Below are positions 15,727 to 21,919 of a DNA stretch of 25,222 nucleotides, in pieces; position 1 is the stretch's first letter, and each line of letters begins with the position of its first letter. Position numbers and translations under genes: made by a program. The stretch spans positions 1 through 25,222 of the forward strand of contig JBKECS010000067.1 of assembly GCA_047974805.1 (NCBI GenBank), written 5' to 3'. Source of the DNA: JAJXUB01 sp047974805. Lineage in GTDB: Bacteria; Actinomycetota; Actinomycetes; Actinomycetales; Dermatophilaceae. The notes under the pieces are model-generated. The model saw nothing but the letters and a program-made list of their open reading frames with translations. It was not told where the DNA came from and made no database searches.

Positions 15727-16452
15727 GTGACGTCCGGCATACCGGGCCCGCCTGGACGGGAGCCGAAGGAACCGGAGGGTCCCCGGTGGCGGTTTCCCGA
15801 CCCGAGGCGGGCCGCCGACGATCTCGTCGCGGTCGGCGCGGATCTCGAACCGGACACCCTGGCGCATGCGTACGCCGAGGGCTTGTTTCCCATGGGCCTC
15901 GGTGCCGACGGCGGTGCACCGATGGGATGGTGGAGCCCGCGCCATCGCGGCGTCCTGCTGCCCGGTGACTTTCACGCCAGCCGGTCACTGATCCGCTCCA
16001 CCCGGCACCTTCGGGTCAGCGTTGATCGGGCTTTCGACGCCGTCGTCGCCGGGTGCGCCGACCCGTCCCGTCCCGGACGGTGGATCAGCGCGGAGATCGC
16101 CGCGGCATACCAGCGCCTGCACCGACTTGGCCGGGCGCATAGCATCGACGTCTGGCGCGAGGAGCCAACCCATGGCGACCGGAGGCTCGTCGGGGGTTTG
16201 TATGGGGTGGTGGTCGGAGGAGTGTTCGCGGGGGAGTCGATGTTTCACCTCGAGACGGATGCCTCGAAGGTGGCCCTGCTGGAGCTGTGCCGACGCTGGT
16301 TCGCCGACGCCGACGACCGGCGACTGATCGACGTGCAATGGTGCACGCCTCACCTGGCCTCGATGGGGGTACGAGAGATCGACCGGGCTTACTACCTCGA
16401 TCGGCTAGCCCAGGCACAGCTCGTCACGGGCCTCGACCCGCTAGCCCGCTAG
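15727..16452 (+). CDS. aat: Leucyl/phenylalanyl-tRNA--protein transferase (Aat)
   Basis: Adds Leu or Phe from aminoacyl-tRNA to N-terminal Arg/Lys of proteins, creating an N-degron for ClpS/ClpAP. The 241-residue sequence shows the family motifs: RWRFPDP near the N-terminus, LVAVGADLEPDTL, YAEGLFPMG, WWSPRHRGVL, RWISAEIAAAY with GRAHSIDVW, LVGGLYGVVVGGVFAGESMF, and the C-terminal LIDVQW. GTG start at 15727, 10 nt after the kinase stop. In mycobacteria an asparagine synthetase-like gene sits at this position, so this is a local replacement. The N-terminal 20 residues are Pro/Gly-rich and may not be structured. Confidence 0.93.
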   Translation: MTSGIPGPPGREPKEPEGPRWRFPDPRRAADDLVAVGADLEPDTLAHAYAEGLFPMGLGADGGAPMGWWSPRHRGVLLPGDFHASRSLIRSTRHLRVSVDRAFDAVVAGCADPSRPGRWISAEIAAAYQRLHRLGRAHSIDVWREEPTHGDRRLVGGLYGVVVGGVFAGESMFHLETDASKVALLELCRRWFADADDRRLIDVQWCTPHLASMGVREIDRAYYLDRLAQAQLVTGLDPLAR

Positions 16453-16521
16453 GGGCCCGCTGCGTGGCAGGGCCTTTTGGCCCCCGCTCGGATCGGTGCC
16501 GGGACCAAGGCCCAATGGTCC
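16452..16521 (+). terminator. Hairpins after aat
   Basis: GGGCC-TTTT-GGCCC (16470-16483), with the alternative longer pairing GGGGCC (16452-16457) to GGCCCC (16479-16484), is followed by GGACCA/TGGTCC (16502-16507/16516-16521, 8-nt loop). One or both may end the aat transcript before ctaC. There is no U-tract. Confidence 0.4.
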
Positions 16522-16594
16522 GTCGCCGGGGGCGCTGACAAAACGAATCACGACGCGTTCGCCCCCCTGCCTGAATCTCGGCATCCTTCTGCAC

Positions 16595-16600
16595 TATGGT
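16595..16600 (+). promoter_or_regulatory. Candidate -10 box (TATGGT) of ctaC
   Basis: TATGGT fits TANNNT and would give a leader of about 42 nt ending at the GAAGAAGG ribosome binding site (16633-16640). The -35 position is unconvincing. It would drive ctaC-ctaD-ctaF. Confidence 0.35.
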
Positions 16601-16648
16601 TTGACCCGTACTGGTCGGCTCACGGATTCAAAGAAGAAGGTGCCTCAC

Positions 16649-17536
16649 GTGCATTTGCGCGAGCACACAACTGCGGTGAGGCGTTTGCGTCGCCCCGTAG
16701 TGGCCGGGACCCTCGCGGTCCTCGGCATCGTCACGCTGTCCGGCTGTCGCGCCTCTTGGGCCGACGGACTCCTCCCCCGGGGGGTCACCGAGGACTCGGT
16801 CCTGGTGAACAACCTGTGGGTCGGTGCGTGGATCCCCGTGCTCCTGGTGGGGATCCTCGTCTGGGGACTGACCATCTACGCGCTCATCCGCTTCCGGGCC
16901 AAAGACGGCGACGACGAGCTGCCCGAGCAGGTGCAGTACAACATTCCGCTCGAGGTGCTCTACACCGTCGTGCCGCTGCTCATGGTCGGGGTGTTCTTCT
17001 ACTTCACCGCTCGTGACGAGTCGGCGTTGATGGACACGAGCAAAACCCCCGACGTGACGATCAACGTCGTCGGCAAACAGTGGAGCTGGGACTTCAACTA
17101 CGTCGACTCCAACGTCCACGAGGCCGGCACCATGGCTGAGCTCACCGGCAATCCCGGGGTGGAGGAGACCCTCCCCACGCTGTACCTGCCCGTGGACCAG
17201 CGGGTCGAGTTCGTTCTGACCTCCCGGGACGTCATCCACTCGTTTTGGGTCCCGGCCTTCCTGAAGAAGCTCGACATGATTCCGGGGCGGGTCAACAAGT
17301 TCCAGGTCGTCCCGAACCAGATCGGCACCTTCCAGGGCAAGTGTGCTGAATTGTGCGGCGCCTACCACTCCCAGATGTTGTTCAACGTCAAGGTGGTCAG
17401 CCAAGCCGACTATGAGCAGCACATGAACGACCTCAAAGCAGCAGGTCAGACGGGCCTGCTGGCGAACGACCTGAACCGCGACGTCATCGTCGACCAGGAC
17501 CAACACCTCATCCCGACCGCGAACGGGAGCAACTGA
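16649..17536 (+). CDS. ctaC: Cytochrome c oxidase subunit II (CtaC), lipoprotein
   Basis: Accepts electrons from cytochrome c at the CuA centre of the aa3 oxidase. GTG 16649 is chosen because GAAGAAGG lies 8 nt upstream; an open frame to 16496 has no sensible N-terminus. The 295-residue protein has a basic signal peptide with lipobox LSGC (Cys33), two transmembrane helices (about 56-80 and 98-120) and an extracytoplasmic cupredoxin domain. CuA ligands are His197 (HSFWVP) and the cluster Cys232, Glu234, Cys236, His240 and Met243 (CAELCGAYHSQM). The stop is followed after one nt by ctaD. In Actinobacteria this subunit docks to the di-haem QcrC of complex III, whose gene lies at the right edge. 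Confidence 0.95.
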   Translation: MHLREHTTAVRRLRRPVVAGTLAVLGIVTLSGCRASWADGLLPRGVTEDSVLVNNLWVGAWIPVLLVGILVWGLTIYALIRFRAKDGDDELPEQVQYNIPLEVLYTVVPLLMVGVFFYFTARDESALMDTSKTPDVTINVVGKQWSWDFNYVDSNVHEAGTMAELTGNPGVEETLPTLYLPVDQRVEFVLTSRDVIHSFWVPAFLKKLDMIPGRVNKFQVVPNQIGTFQGKCAELCGAYHSQMLFNVKVVSQADYEQHMNDLKAAGQTGLLANDLNRDVIVDQDQHLIPTANGSN

Positions 17537-17537
17537 C

Positions 17538-19250
17538 ATGACCACGACAAGTCAGCCGCACGAGACCACAACAGCGACCCCAGCACCGCCACGCCGGAGC
17601 CCGGGCCAGACCGTGGTGAAGTGGATTACCACGACGGACCACAAGACCATCGGGAACCTCTACTTCATCTCCACGTTCGTGTGGTTCATCATCGGTGGTC
17701 TGATGGCCCTGGTGATCCGGACCGAGCTCTATGAAACCGGGCTGCAGGTGGTCGACAATCCCGACCAGTACAACCAGCTGTTCACCATGCACGGCACCAT
17801 CATGTTGTTGCTGTTCGCGACGCCCTTGTTCGCCGGTTTCGCCAACGCGCTCATGCCGCTGCAGATCGGCGCGCCCGACGTCGCGTTCCCGAGGCTGAAC
17901 ATGTTCGCCTACTGGCTCTACGTCTTCGGTGGCCTCATCGCCGCGATCGGCTTCCTCACCCCCCGTGGCGCGGCCGCCTTCGGTTGGTTCGCGTATGCGC
18001 CTCTTTCGGACGTCGTCTACAGCCCGGGCCTCGGTGGCGACCTGTGGGTGTTCGGCCTCGCCCTCGGTGGGTTCGGCACCATCCTTGGTGCGGTCAACTT
18101 CATCACGACGATCCTGGCTATGCGGGCACCCGGGATGACGATGTTCCGTATGCCGGTGTTCACCTGGACCATCCTGGTGACGTCGATCCTCGTCCTGCTG
18201 ATCTTCCCGATCCTGGCAGCTGGCCTCCTGGCGCTGGGCGCGGACCGGCGCTTCGGCACTGATCTGTTCGCCCCGGAGAACGGGGGACCGATCCTGTGGC
18301 AGCACGTCTTCTGGTTCTTCGGACACCCCGAGGTCTACGTCATCGCCCTGCCGTTCTTCGGGATTATCTCCGAGGTCGTACCGGCCTTCTCTCGGAAACC
18401 GGTATTCGGTTACAAGACCTTGGTGTACGCGACCATCTCCATCGCTGCTCTGTCCATGAGCGTGTGGGCACACCACATGTACGTCACGGGCCAGGTGCTC
18501 CTGCCGTTCTTCGCCATCATGACAATGCTCATCGCCGTGCCCACTGGGGTGAAGTTCTTCAACTGGGTCGGCACCATGTGGGGCGGAAAGATCACCCTGG
18601 ACACGCCGATGCTGTGGGCTATCGGCTTCATTGTGACCTTCCTCTTTGGTGGGTTGACCGGTGTCATCCTGGCGAGCCCGGCGTTGGACTTCCACCTCTC
18701 GGACAGCTATTTCGTCGTCGCTCACTTCCACTACACCGTTTTCGGGACCGTCGTGTTCGCCATGTTCGCCGGGTACTACTTCTGGTGGCCGAAGTTCACC
18801 GGTCGGCTGCTTGACGAACGGCTGGGCAAGATCCACTTCTGGCTGCTCTTCATTGGTTTCCACGGCACCTTCCTCATCCAGCACGTCGCGGGGATCTGGG
18901 GCATGCCGCGCCGGTACGTCGACTATCTGCCCGAGGACGGGTTCACCTTCATGAATCAGTTCTCCACGGTGGCCTCCTTCATCCTGGCGGCCTCGACGTT
19001 GGTGTTCATGTACAACGTGTGGAAGACCTGGCAGACCGCGCCGCTGGTGGAGGTCGACGACCCGTGGGGTTACGGCAACTCGCTCGAATGGGCGACATCC
19101 TGCCCGCCGCCGCGGCACAACTTCGATTCGCTGCCGCGGATCCGCTCCGAACGTCCGACCTTCGACCTGCGTCACGGCGCCCAGTTGGCCGTGGGCGCCC
19201 CGCCCGCCGACCCGTCTGTCGTGGACACGATCCGTGGAGGCAAAGCCTGA
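17538..19250 (+). CDS. ctaD: Cytochrome c oxidase subunit I (CtaD), A-type
   Basis: The 570-residue, about 12-helix catalytic subunit that reduces O2 at the haem a3-CuB site and pumps protons. Haem a ligands are His85 (TMHGTIM) and His398. The haem a3 ligand is His396 (HFHYTVFG). CuB ligands are His263 in GHPEVY (crosslinked to Tyr267) and His312/His313 (HHMYVTG). Glu265 in GHPEVY marks a type-A1 D-channel and FGYKT carries the K-channel lysine. The C-terminal tail of about 60 residues is hydrophilic, as in other actinobacterial members. ATG 17538 is one nt after the ctaC stop with GGGAG upstream; the stop overlaps the ATG of ctaF (ATGA). All ligands are intact. Confidence 0.97.
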   Translation: MTTTSQPHETTTATPAPPRRSPGQTVVKWITTTDHKTIGNLYFISTFVWFIIGGLMALVIRTELYETGLQVVDNPDQYNQLFTMHGTIMLLLFATPLFAGFANALMPLQIGAPDVAFPRLNMFAYWLYVFGGLIAAIGFLTPRGAAAFGWFAYAPLSDVVYSPGLGGDLWVFGLALGGFGTILGAVNFITTILAMRAPGMTMFRMPVFTWTILVTSILVLLIFPILAAGLLALGADRRFGTDLFAPENGGPILWQHVFWFFGHPEVYVIALPFFGIISEVVPAFSRKPVFGYKTLVYATISIAALSMSVWAHHMYVTGQVLLPFFAIMTMLIAVPTGVKFFNWVGTMWGGKITLDTPMLWAIGFIVTFLFGGLTGVILASPALDFHLSDSYFVVAHFHYTVFGTVVFAMFAGYYFWWPKFTGRLLDERLGKIHFWLLFIGFHGTFLIQHVAGIWGMPRRYVDYLPEDGFTFMNQFSTVASFILAASTLVFMYNVWKTWQTAPLVEVDDPWGYGNSLEWATSCPPPRHNFDSLPRIRSERPTFDLRHGAQLAVGAPPADPSVVDTIRGGKA

Positions 19251-19651
19251 TGAAGGTCGAATACCTGGTTTTCGGCAGCGTTGGAGTGTTCCTGGGGATC
19301 ATGGCGCCCATCTATGGGGTGGCGACGAACTGGCGGGAACCGGTTGGTCCGGTCGCCCTGATCATGTGCGCCCTGCTCGGTCTCATGGTGACCTACTACC
19401 TGTGGTTCACCGGCAAGAAGATTGGGATGAGGCCGGAGGATGACGCCGACGGGGAGATCGGCCAATTCGAAGGGGACTACGGGTTTTTCAGCCCCTACTC
19501 GTGGCAGCCGCTGTTCCTCGCCGGGAGCGCCGCGTTGTGCTTCCTCGGGCTAGCCGTCGGCTGGTGGCTGTTCATCATCGGCGCCGCCTTGGGCCTCTTC
19601 GCCCTGATCGGTTGGACCTTCGAGTACTGGCACGGCGAGCGGGCGTTGTGA
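19250..19651 (+). CDS. ctaF: Cytochrome c oxidase subunit IV (CtaF)
   Basis: Small actinobacteria-specific subunit of the aa3 oxidase, 133 residues with four hydrophobic segments at about 5-24, 36-54, 84-104 and 106-127, and a charged cytoplasmic loop (RPEDDADGEIG) between the second and third. It corresponds to Rv2199c. The ATG at 19250 overlaps the ctaD TGA by one base, with GGAGG 9 nt upstream inside ctaD, a classic translational coupling. The N-terminal MKVEYLVFG and C-terminal WTFEYWHGERAL are family hallmarks. A strong hairpin follows and closes the operon. Confidence 0.93.
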   Translation: MKVEYLVFGSVGVFLGIMAPIYGVATNWREPVGPVALIMCALLGLMVTYYLWFTGKKIGMRPEDDADGEIGQFEGDYGFFSPYSWQPLFLAGSAALCFLGLAVGWWLFIIGAALGLFALIGWTFEYWHGERAL

Positions 19652-19662
19652 CCCGTGCGGTC

Positions 19663-19697
19663 TCTACCCGGCGGCGCTAGTCCGCTGGGCGGGTAGA
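19663..19697 (+). terminator. Terminator hairpin after ctaF
   Basis: TCTACCCG (19663-19670) pairs with CGGGTAGA (19690-19697), and inside it GCGG (19671-19674) pairs with CCGC (19682-19685), leaving a TGGG bulge. This gives about 12 paired bases beginning 12 nt after the ctaF stop. There is no U-tract, but position and stability fit a terminator. Confidence 0.6.
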
Positions 19698-19723
19698 TGC
19701 CGAATTCTGCTCGGGCGGCGGGT

Positions 19724-19729
19724 TAGCAT
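19724..19729 (+). promoter_or_regulatory. Candidate -10 box (TAGCAT) of the L,D-transpeptidase gene
   Basis: TAGCAT fits TANNNT and overlaps a GCATAC hexamer (19726-19731). It predicts a leader of about 70 nt before the TTG at 19807. The -35 is poor. The leader contains the small ORF at 19749-19793. Confidence 0.35.
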
Positions 19730-19748
19730 ACGAAGGCCGGAGCCGATC

Positions 19749-19793
19749 ATGGCTGTGGACGCTGCCGGCGCAGCGGTCGCCTCCTCCTCGTGA
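19749..19793 (+). CDS. Possible 14-codon leader ORF
   Basis: An ATG at 19749 with GGAG six nt upstream (19739-19742) opens a 14-codon frame, MAVDAAGAAVASSS. Its TGA (19791-19793) overlaps the GAAGG (19792-19796) that serves as ribosome binding site of the L,D-transpeptidase gene, so ribosomes finishing the leader would sit on the downstream site. It could be a regulatory leader peptide or a chance ORF; no amino-acid run typical of attenuators is present beyond Ala and the terminal Ser-Ser-Ser. Confidence 0.35.
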   Translation: MAVDAAGAAVASSS

Positions 19794-19806
19794 AGGTTAT
19801 CTGTCG

Positions 19807-21039
19807 TTGCCTCAATCACTGTCCGCCGCCCGCCTCGGCCGGGTGGCTCACGCTCTGGGTGTGCTCGGCCTGGCTGGTACCGTGCTCCTTTCGGCGTGTA
19901 GCGGTGGCGCCACCGGCGATTTGGCAACCGTGGGCGCCTCGGGCGAGAACAGCCCGACCCAGACATCGACCGCCACACCGGCTGAGGTCTCCGTGACCCC
20001 GACGGACAAGGCAACCGATGTCCTTCCCAACGCCGACGTCTCCGTGAGCGCATCGGTCGGGACGATCGATACGGTGTCAGTCAAGGATGCCAAGGGCAAC
20101 GCCCTGACCGGGGGCCTCGGCAGCGACGGGACCTGGACGGCCACCTCGCGGATGACGCCGGACACCAGCTACACGGTGACCGTGACGGCCTCCGGAACGG
20201 ACGGCACGCCGGCGACGAGCACGAGCACATTCAGCACGTTGACGCCGAAGACCACCGCAACCTACGGGCTGAACTACGCGGGCATGACCGTCGGCGTGGG
20301 TATGCCGGTGATCGTCCAGTTCGACTCCGCGGTGACGGACAAGGCATACCGGGCCGAGGTCGAGAAGAACATCGACCTGACCGTCACGCCGGAACAACCC
20401 GGCTCCTGGGGCTGGCTGGACAACCGTCAGTTGATGTGGCGGCCAAAGGAGTATTGGAAGCCGGGCACTGTGGTGAAGATCAAGACGCGATTCACCGGGC
20501 TGCAAACGGGTCCAGACAAGTGGGTGGCCAACGATGACTCCGGGGGCTTCACCGTCGGGGCCGCCACCATCAGCTACGTCAACGTAGCCACACACCAAAT
20601 GAAGGTGACTCAGAACGGCAAGACCGTCAAAACGATCCCGATCAGTGCCGGCCGAAACGAGATGCCCTACATCACCCGCAGCGGGACTAAGGTCATTATC
20701 GAGAAGCAGCCCACGGTCATCATGGACGCAGCAACATCGGGGATCCCAAAGAGTGACCCGAACTACTACCGGGAAAAGGTCGACTGGGATCTCCGGTTGA
20801 CCTGGACGGGGGAGTACATCCACTCGGCGCCATGGTCGGTATATGCCCAAGGCAACGCCAACGTCTCGCACGGCTGCGTCAACGTGGGGCCGGACAACGC
20901 GATCTGGATGTATAAGTTCTCCAAAGTGGGCGACATCGTCCAGTTCACCGGGTCCAATCGTCCGTTCTTGCCCACCGAAGGCATCGGGGTGTGGCAATAC
21001 AGCTATGCAAACTGGCAAAAGCAGAGCGCCCTGACCTGA
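19807..21039 (+). CDS. L,D-transpeptidase lipoprotein with Ig-like domains
   Basis: Forms 3-3 crosslinks in peptidoglycan outside the membrane. The 410-residue protein has a signal peptide with lipobox LSAC (Cys31), a Thr/Ser-rich spacer (about 35-65), two bacterial Ig-like domains (about 66-145 and 150-250) and a C-terminal YkuD catalytic domain (about 255-385). Catalytic residues are His339 (IHSAPW) and the SHGCVN motif with His355 and Cys357, followed by a Trp-rich C-terminal segment. The start is a TTG at 19807 with GAAGG 10 nt upstream; no better ATG or GTG exists in frame. It sits between ctaF and the zincin gene and is probably transcribed alone. Confidence 0.93.
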   Translation: MPQSLSAARLGRVAHALGVLGLAGTVLLSACSGGATGDLATVGASGENSPTQTSTATPAEVSVTPTDKATDVLPNADVSVSASVGTIDTVSVKDAKGNALTGGLGSDGTWTATSRMTPDTSYTVTVTASGTDGTPATSTSTFSTLTPKTTATYGLNYAGMTVGVGMPVIVQFDSAVTDKAYRAEVEKNIDLTVTPEQPGSWGWLDNRQLMWRPKEYWKPGTVVKIKTRFTGLQTGPDKWVANDDSGGFTVGAATISYVNVATHQMKVTQNGKTVKTIPISAGRNEMPYITRSGTKVIIEKQPTVIMDAATSGIPKSDPNYYREKVDWDLRLTWTGEYIHSAPWSVYAQGNANVSHGCVNVGPDNAIWMYKFSKVGDIVQFTGSNRPFLPTEGIGVWQYSYANWQKQSALT

Positions 21040-21048
21040 TCGTCAGTG

Positions 21049-21075
21049 CCTGGGAGAGCCCGGAGCAGACCCAGG
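21049..21075. terminator. Hairpin between convergent L,D-transpeptidase and zincin genes
   Basis: CCTGGG (21049-21054) and CCCAGG (21070-21075) form a 6-bp stem with a 15-nt loop in the 66-bp convergent gap. It is a candidate bidirectional terminator of moderate stability without a U-tract. Confidence 0.35.
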
Positions 21076-21105
21076 GGCGGCGCCGAGGACAGGCGTGGTG
21101 GGTGG

Positions 21106-21450
21106 CTATCCCCAGCCGAGCTCGTGCAGGCGTTCGTCGTCGATCCCGAAGTAGTGGGCCACCTCATGAATGATGGTGACGGTGATCTCCTCGATGAGTT
21201 GCTCCCGGGTGTCGCACATGCGCGACAGCGGCCCGGCAAAGACGGTGATCCGATCCGGCAGCGCCCAGGAACCGTCCCGCTCAGGTAGCGGTGTCCCTTC
21301 ATACAGGCCGAGGAGGTCGGGCTCCTCGGTGGGCGGTTCGTCGTCGATGAAGACGGCGACGTTCTCCACCAGGGCCATGAGGTCCGGCGGAATGAGCGTC
21401 AAGGCGTATCCCACCGCTGCGTCGAACTCGTCCGCGCAGATGTCCACCAT
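21106..21450 (-). CDS. Small zincin-like metallopeptidase family protein
   Basis: A 114-residue protein of the MMP_TTHA0227-type family (minimal zincin). The zinc-binding motif HEVAHYFGID lies at 95-104 (His95, Glu96, His99, with Asp104 as the probable third ligand), followed by the conserved ERLHELGW C-terminus. The family is intracellular and lacks a known substrate; some members may not be proteases. The N-terminal acidic half (FDAAVGYALTLIPPDL, then VAVFIDDEP) is typical. It starts at the ATG 21450, only 26 bp from the divergent DUF167 start, and no Shine-Dalgarno sequence is visible; a CAGGCT hexamer lies 7 nt before the ATG. Confidence 0.88.
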   Translation of the reverse strand: MVDICADEFDAAVGYALTLIPPDLMALVENVAVFIDDEPPTEEPDLLGLYEGTPLPERDGSWALPDRITVFAGPLSRMCDTREQLIEEITVTIIHEVAHYFGIDDERLHELGWG

Positions 21451-21476
21451 GGGCTCAAGCCTGCCACGATGGGCGC
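21451..21476. promoter_or_regulatory. 26-bp divergent promoter region
   Basis: Two divergent genes start only 26 bp apart. On the plus strand CACGAT (21465-21470) is 6 nt before the DUF167 ATG; on the minus strand CAGGCT is 7 nt before the zincin ATG. Each is one base from TANNNT, and the spacing suits leaderless starts. Their -35 regions would lie inside the opposite gene. Confidence 0.3.
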
Positions 21477-21761
21477 ATGCGGATCACGGTACGGGTGCGC
21501 CCAGGGGCCTCACGCGCGAAGGTCGGTGGCCGGTGGGGCGAGGGTGACGTCTTGGGGGTGGCGGTGACAGCCCGCGCGGTCGACGGGGCGGCGACACAAG
21601 CCGCCCTGGACGCGATCGCTGATGCCTTCTCGGTTCGGCGACGGACGGTGCGGCTCATCACAGGCGCGTCAGCCCGTACAAAGGTTGTCGAGCTCACCGA
21701 GCCACCCACAGACGCGGAACGCCGCCTAGAGGAGCTTCTGGGTCCGCTGCGCGGCGCCTGA
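21477..21761 (+). CDS. DUF167 (YggU-like) protein
   Basis: A 94-residue protein with the DUF167 signature: an N-terminal strand with VRVRPGASRAKVGG (5-18), the central AVTARAVDGAATQAALDAIADAF (loop and helix), and the C-terminal VRLITGASARTKVVEL, in which GxxSRxK is the family hallmark (here GASARTK, so Ser is kept and the usual Arg is displaced). Structure is known for homologues but function is not. The ATG at 21477 is divergent from the zincin gene and likely leaderless. It converges with qcrB; the palindromic element lies in the 158-bp gap. Confidence 0.88.
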   Translation: MRITVRVRPGASRAKVGGRWGEGDVLGVAVTARAVDGAATQAALDAIADAFSVRRRTVRLITGASARTKVVELTEPPTDAERRLEELLGPLRGA

Positions 21762-21839
21762 CGGCTCGTTCACGCCGAAGGCAACCCCCGACATAACCCG
21801 AGCCCGTAGTGGCGACCAGCGGCGCCCGTCCGAGCCTCG

Positions 21840-21917
21840 CACAGGGAACCCGAGGTTCGCAGGGGAAAGCTTCCCTTGCGAACCTCGGGTTTGTCACCTG
21901 AGGCGTAAATCCGGAGG
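21840..21917 (+). repeat. Palindromic intergenic element, copy 2
   Basis: A 21-bp inverted repeat (arms 21847-21867 and 21871-21891, loop AGC, one G-T pair) followed by a tail at 21895-21917 that matches copy 1 (302-324) with one difference. The middle of the arms reads GAGG/CCTC where copy 1 has GGTGC/GCACC, so pairing is conserved while sequence is not. It lies between the convergent DUF167 and qcrB genes, its tail ending 2 nt beyond the qcrB stop, so it may also terminate qcrCAB transcription. Confidence 0.8.
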
Positions 21918-21919
21918 CG

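Noticed and set aside
14181..15893. 570-codon minus-strand open frame opposite erpA, the PfkB kinase and the start of aat
   Set aside because: Spans three well-supported plus-strand genes and has no recognisable motif; typical high-GC antisense frame.
17508..19175. 555-codon minus-strand open frame opposite ctaD
   Set aside because: Highly charged Arg/Asp/His/Gln composition without domains; it is the antisense shadow of ctaD, whose haem and copper ligands are intact.
19698..19806. Possible c-di-AMP (ydaO-type) riboswitch before the L,D-transpeptidase gene
   Set aside because: Such riboswitches often precede actinobacterial cell-wall genes, but the leader is too short and I see no conserved core.
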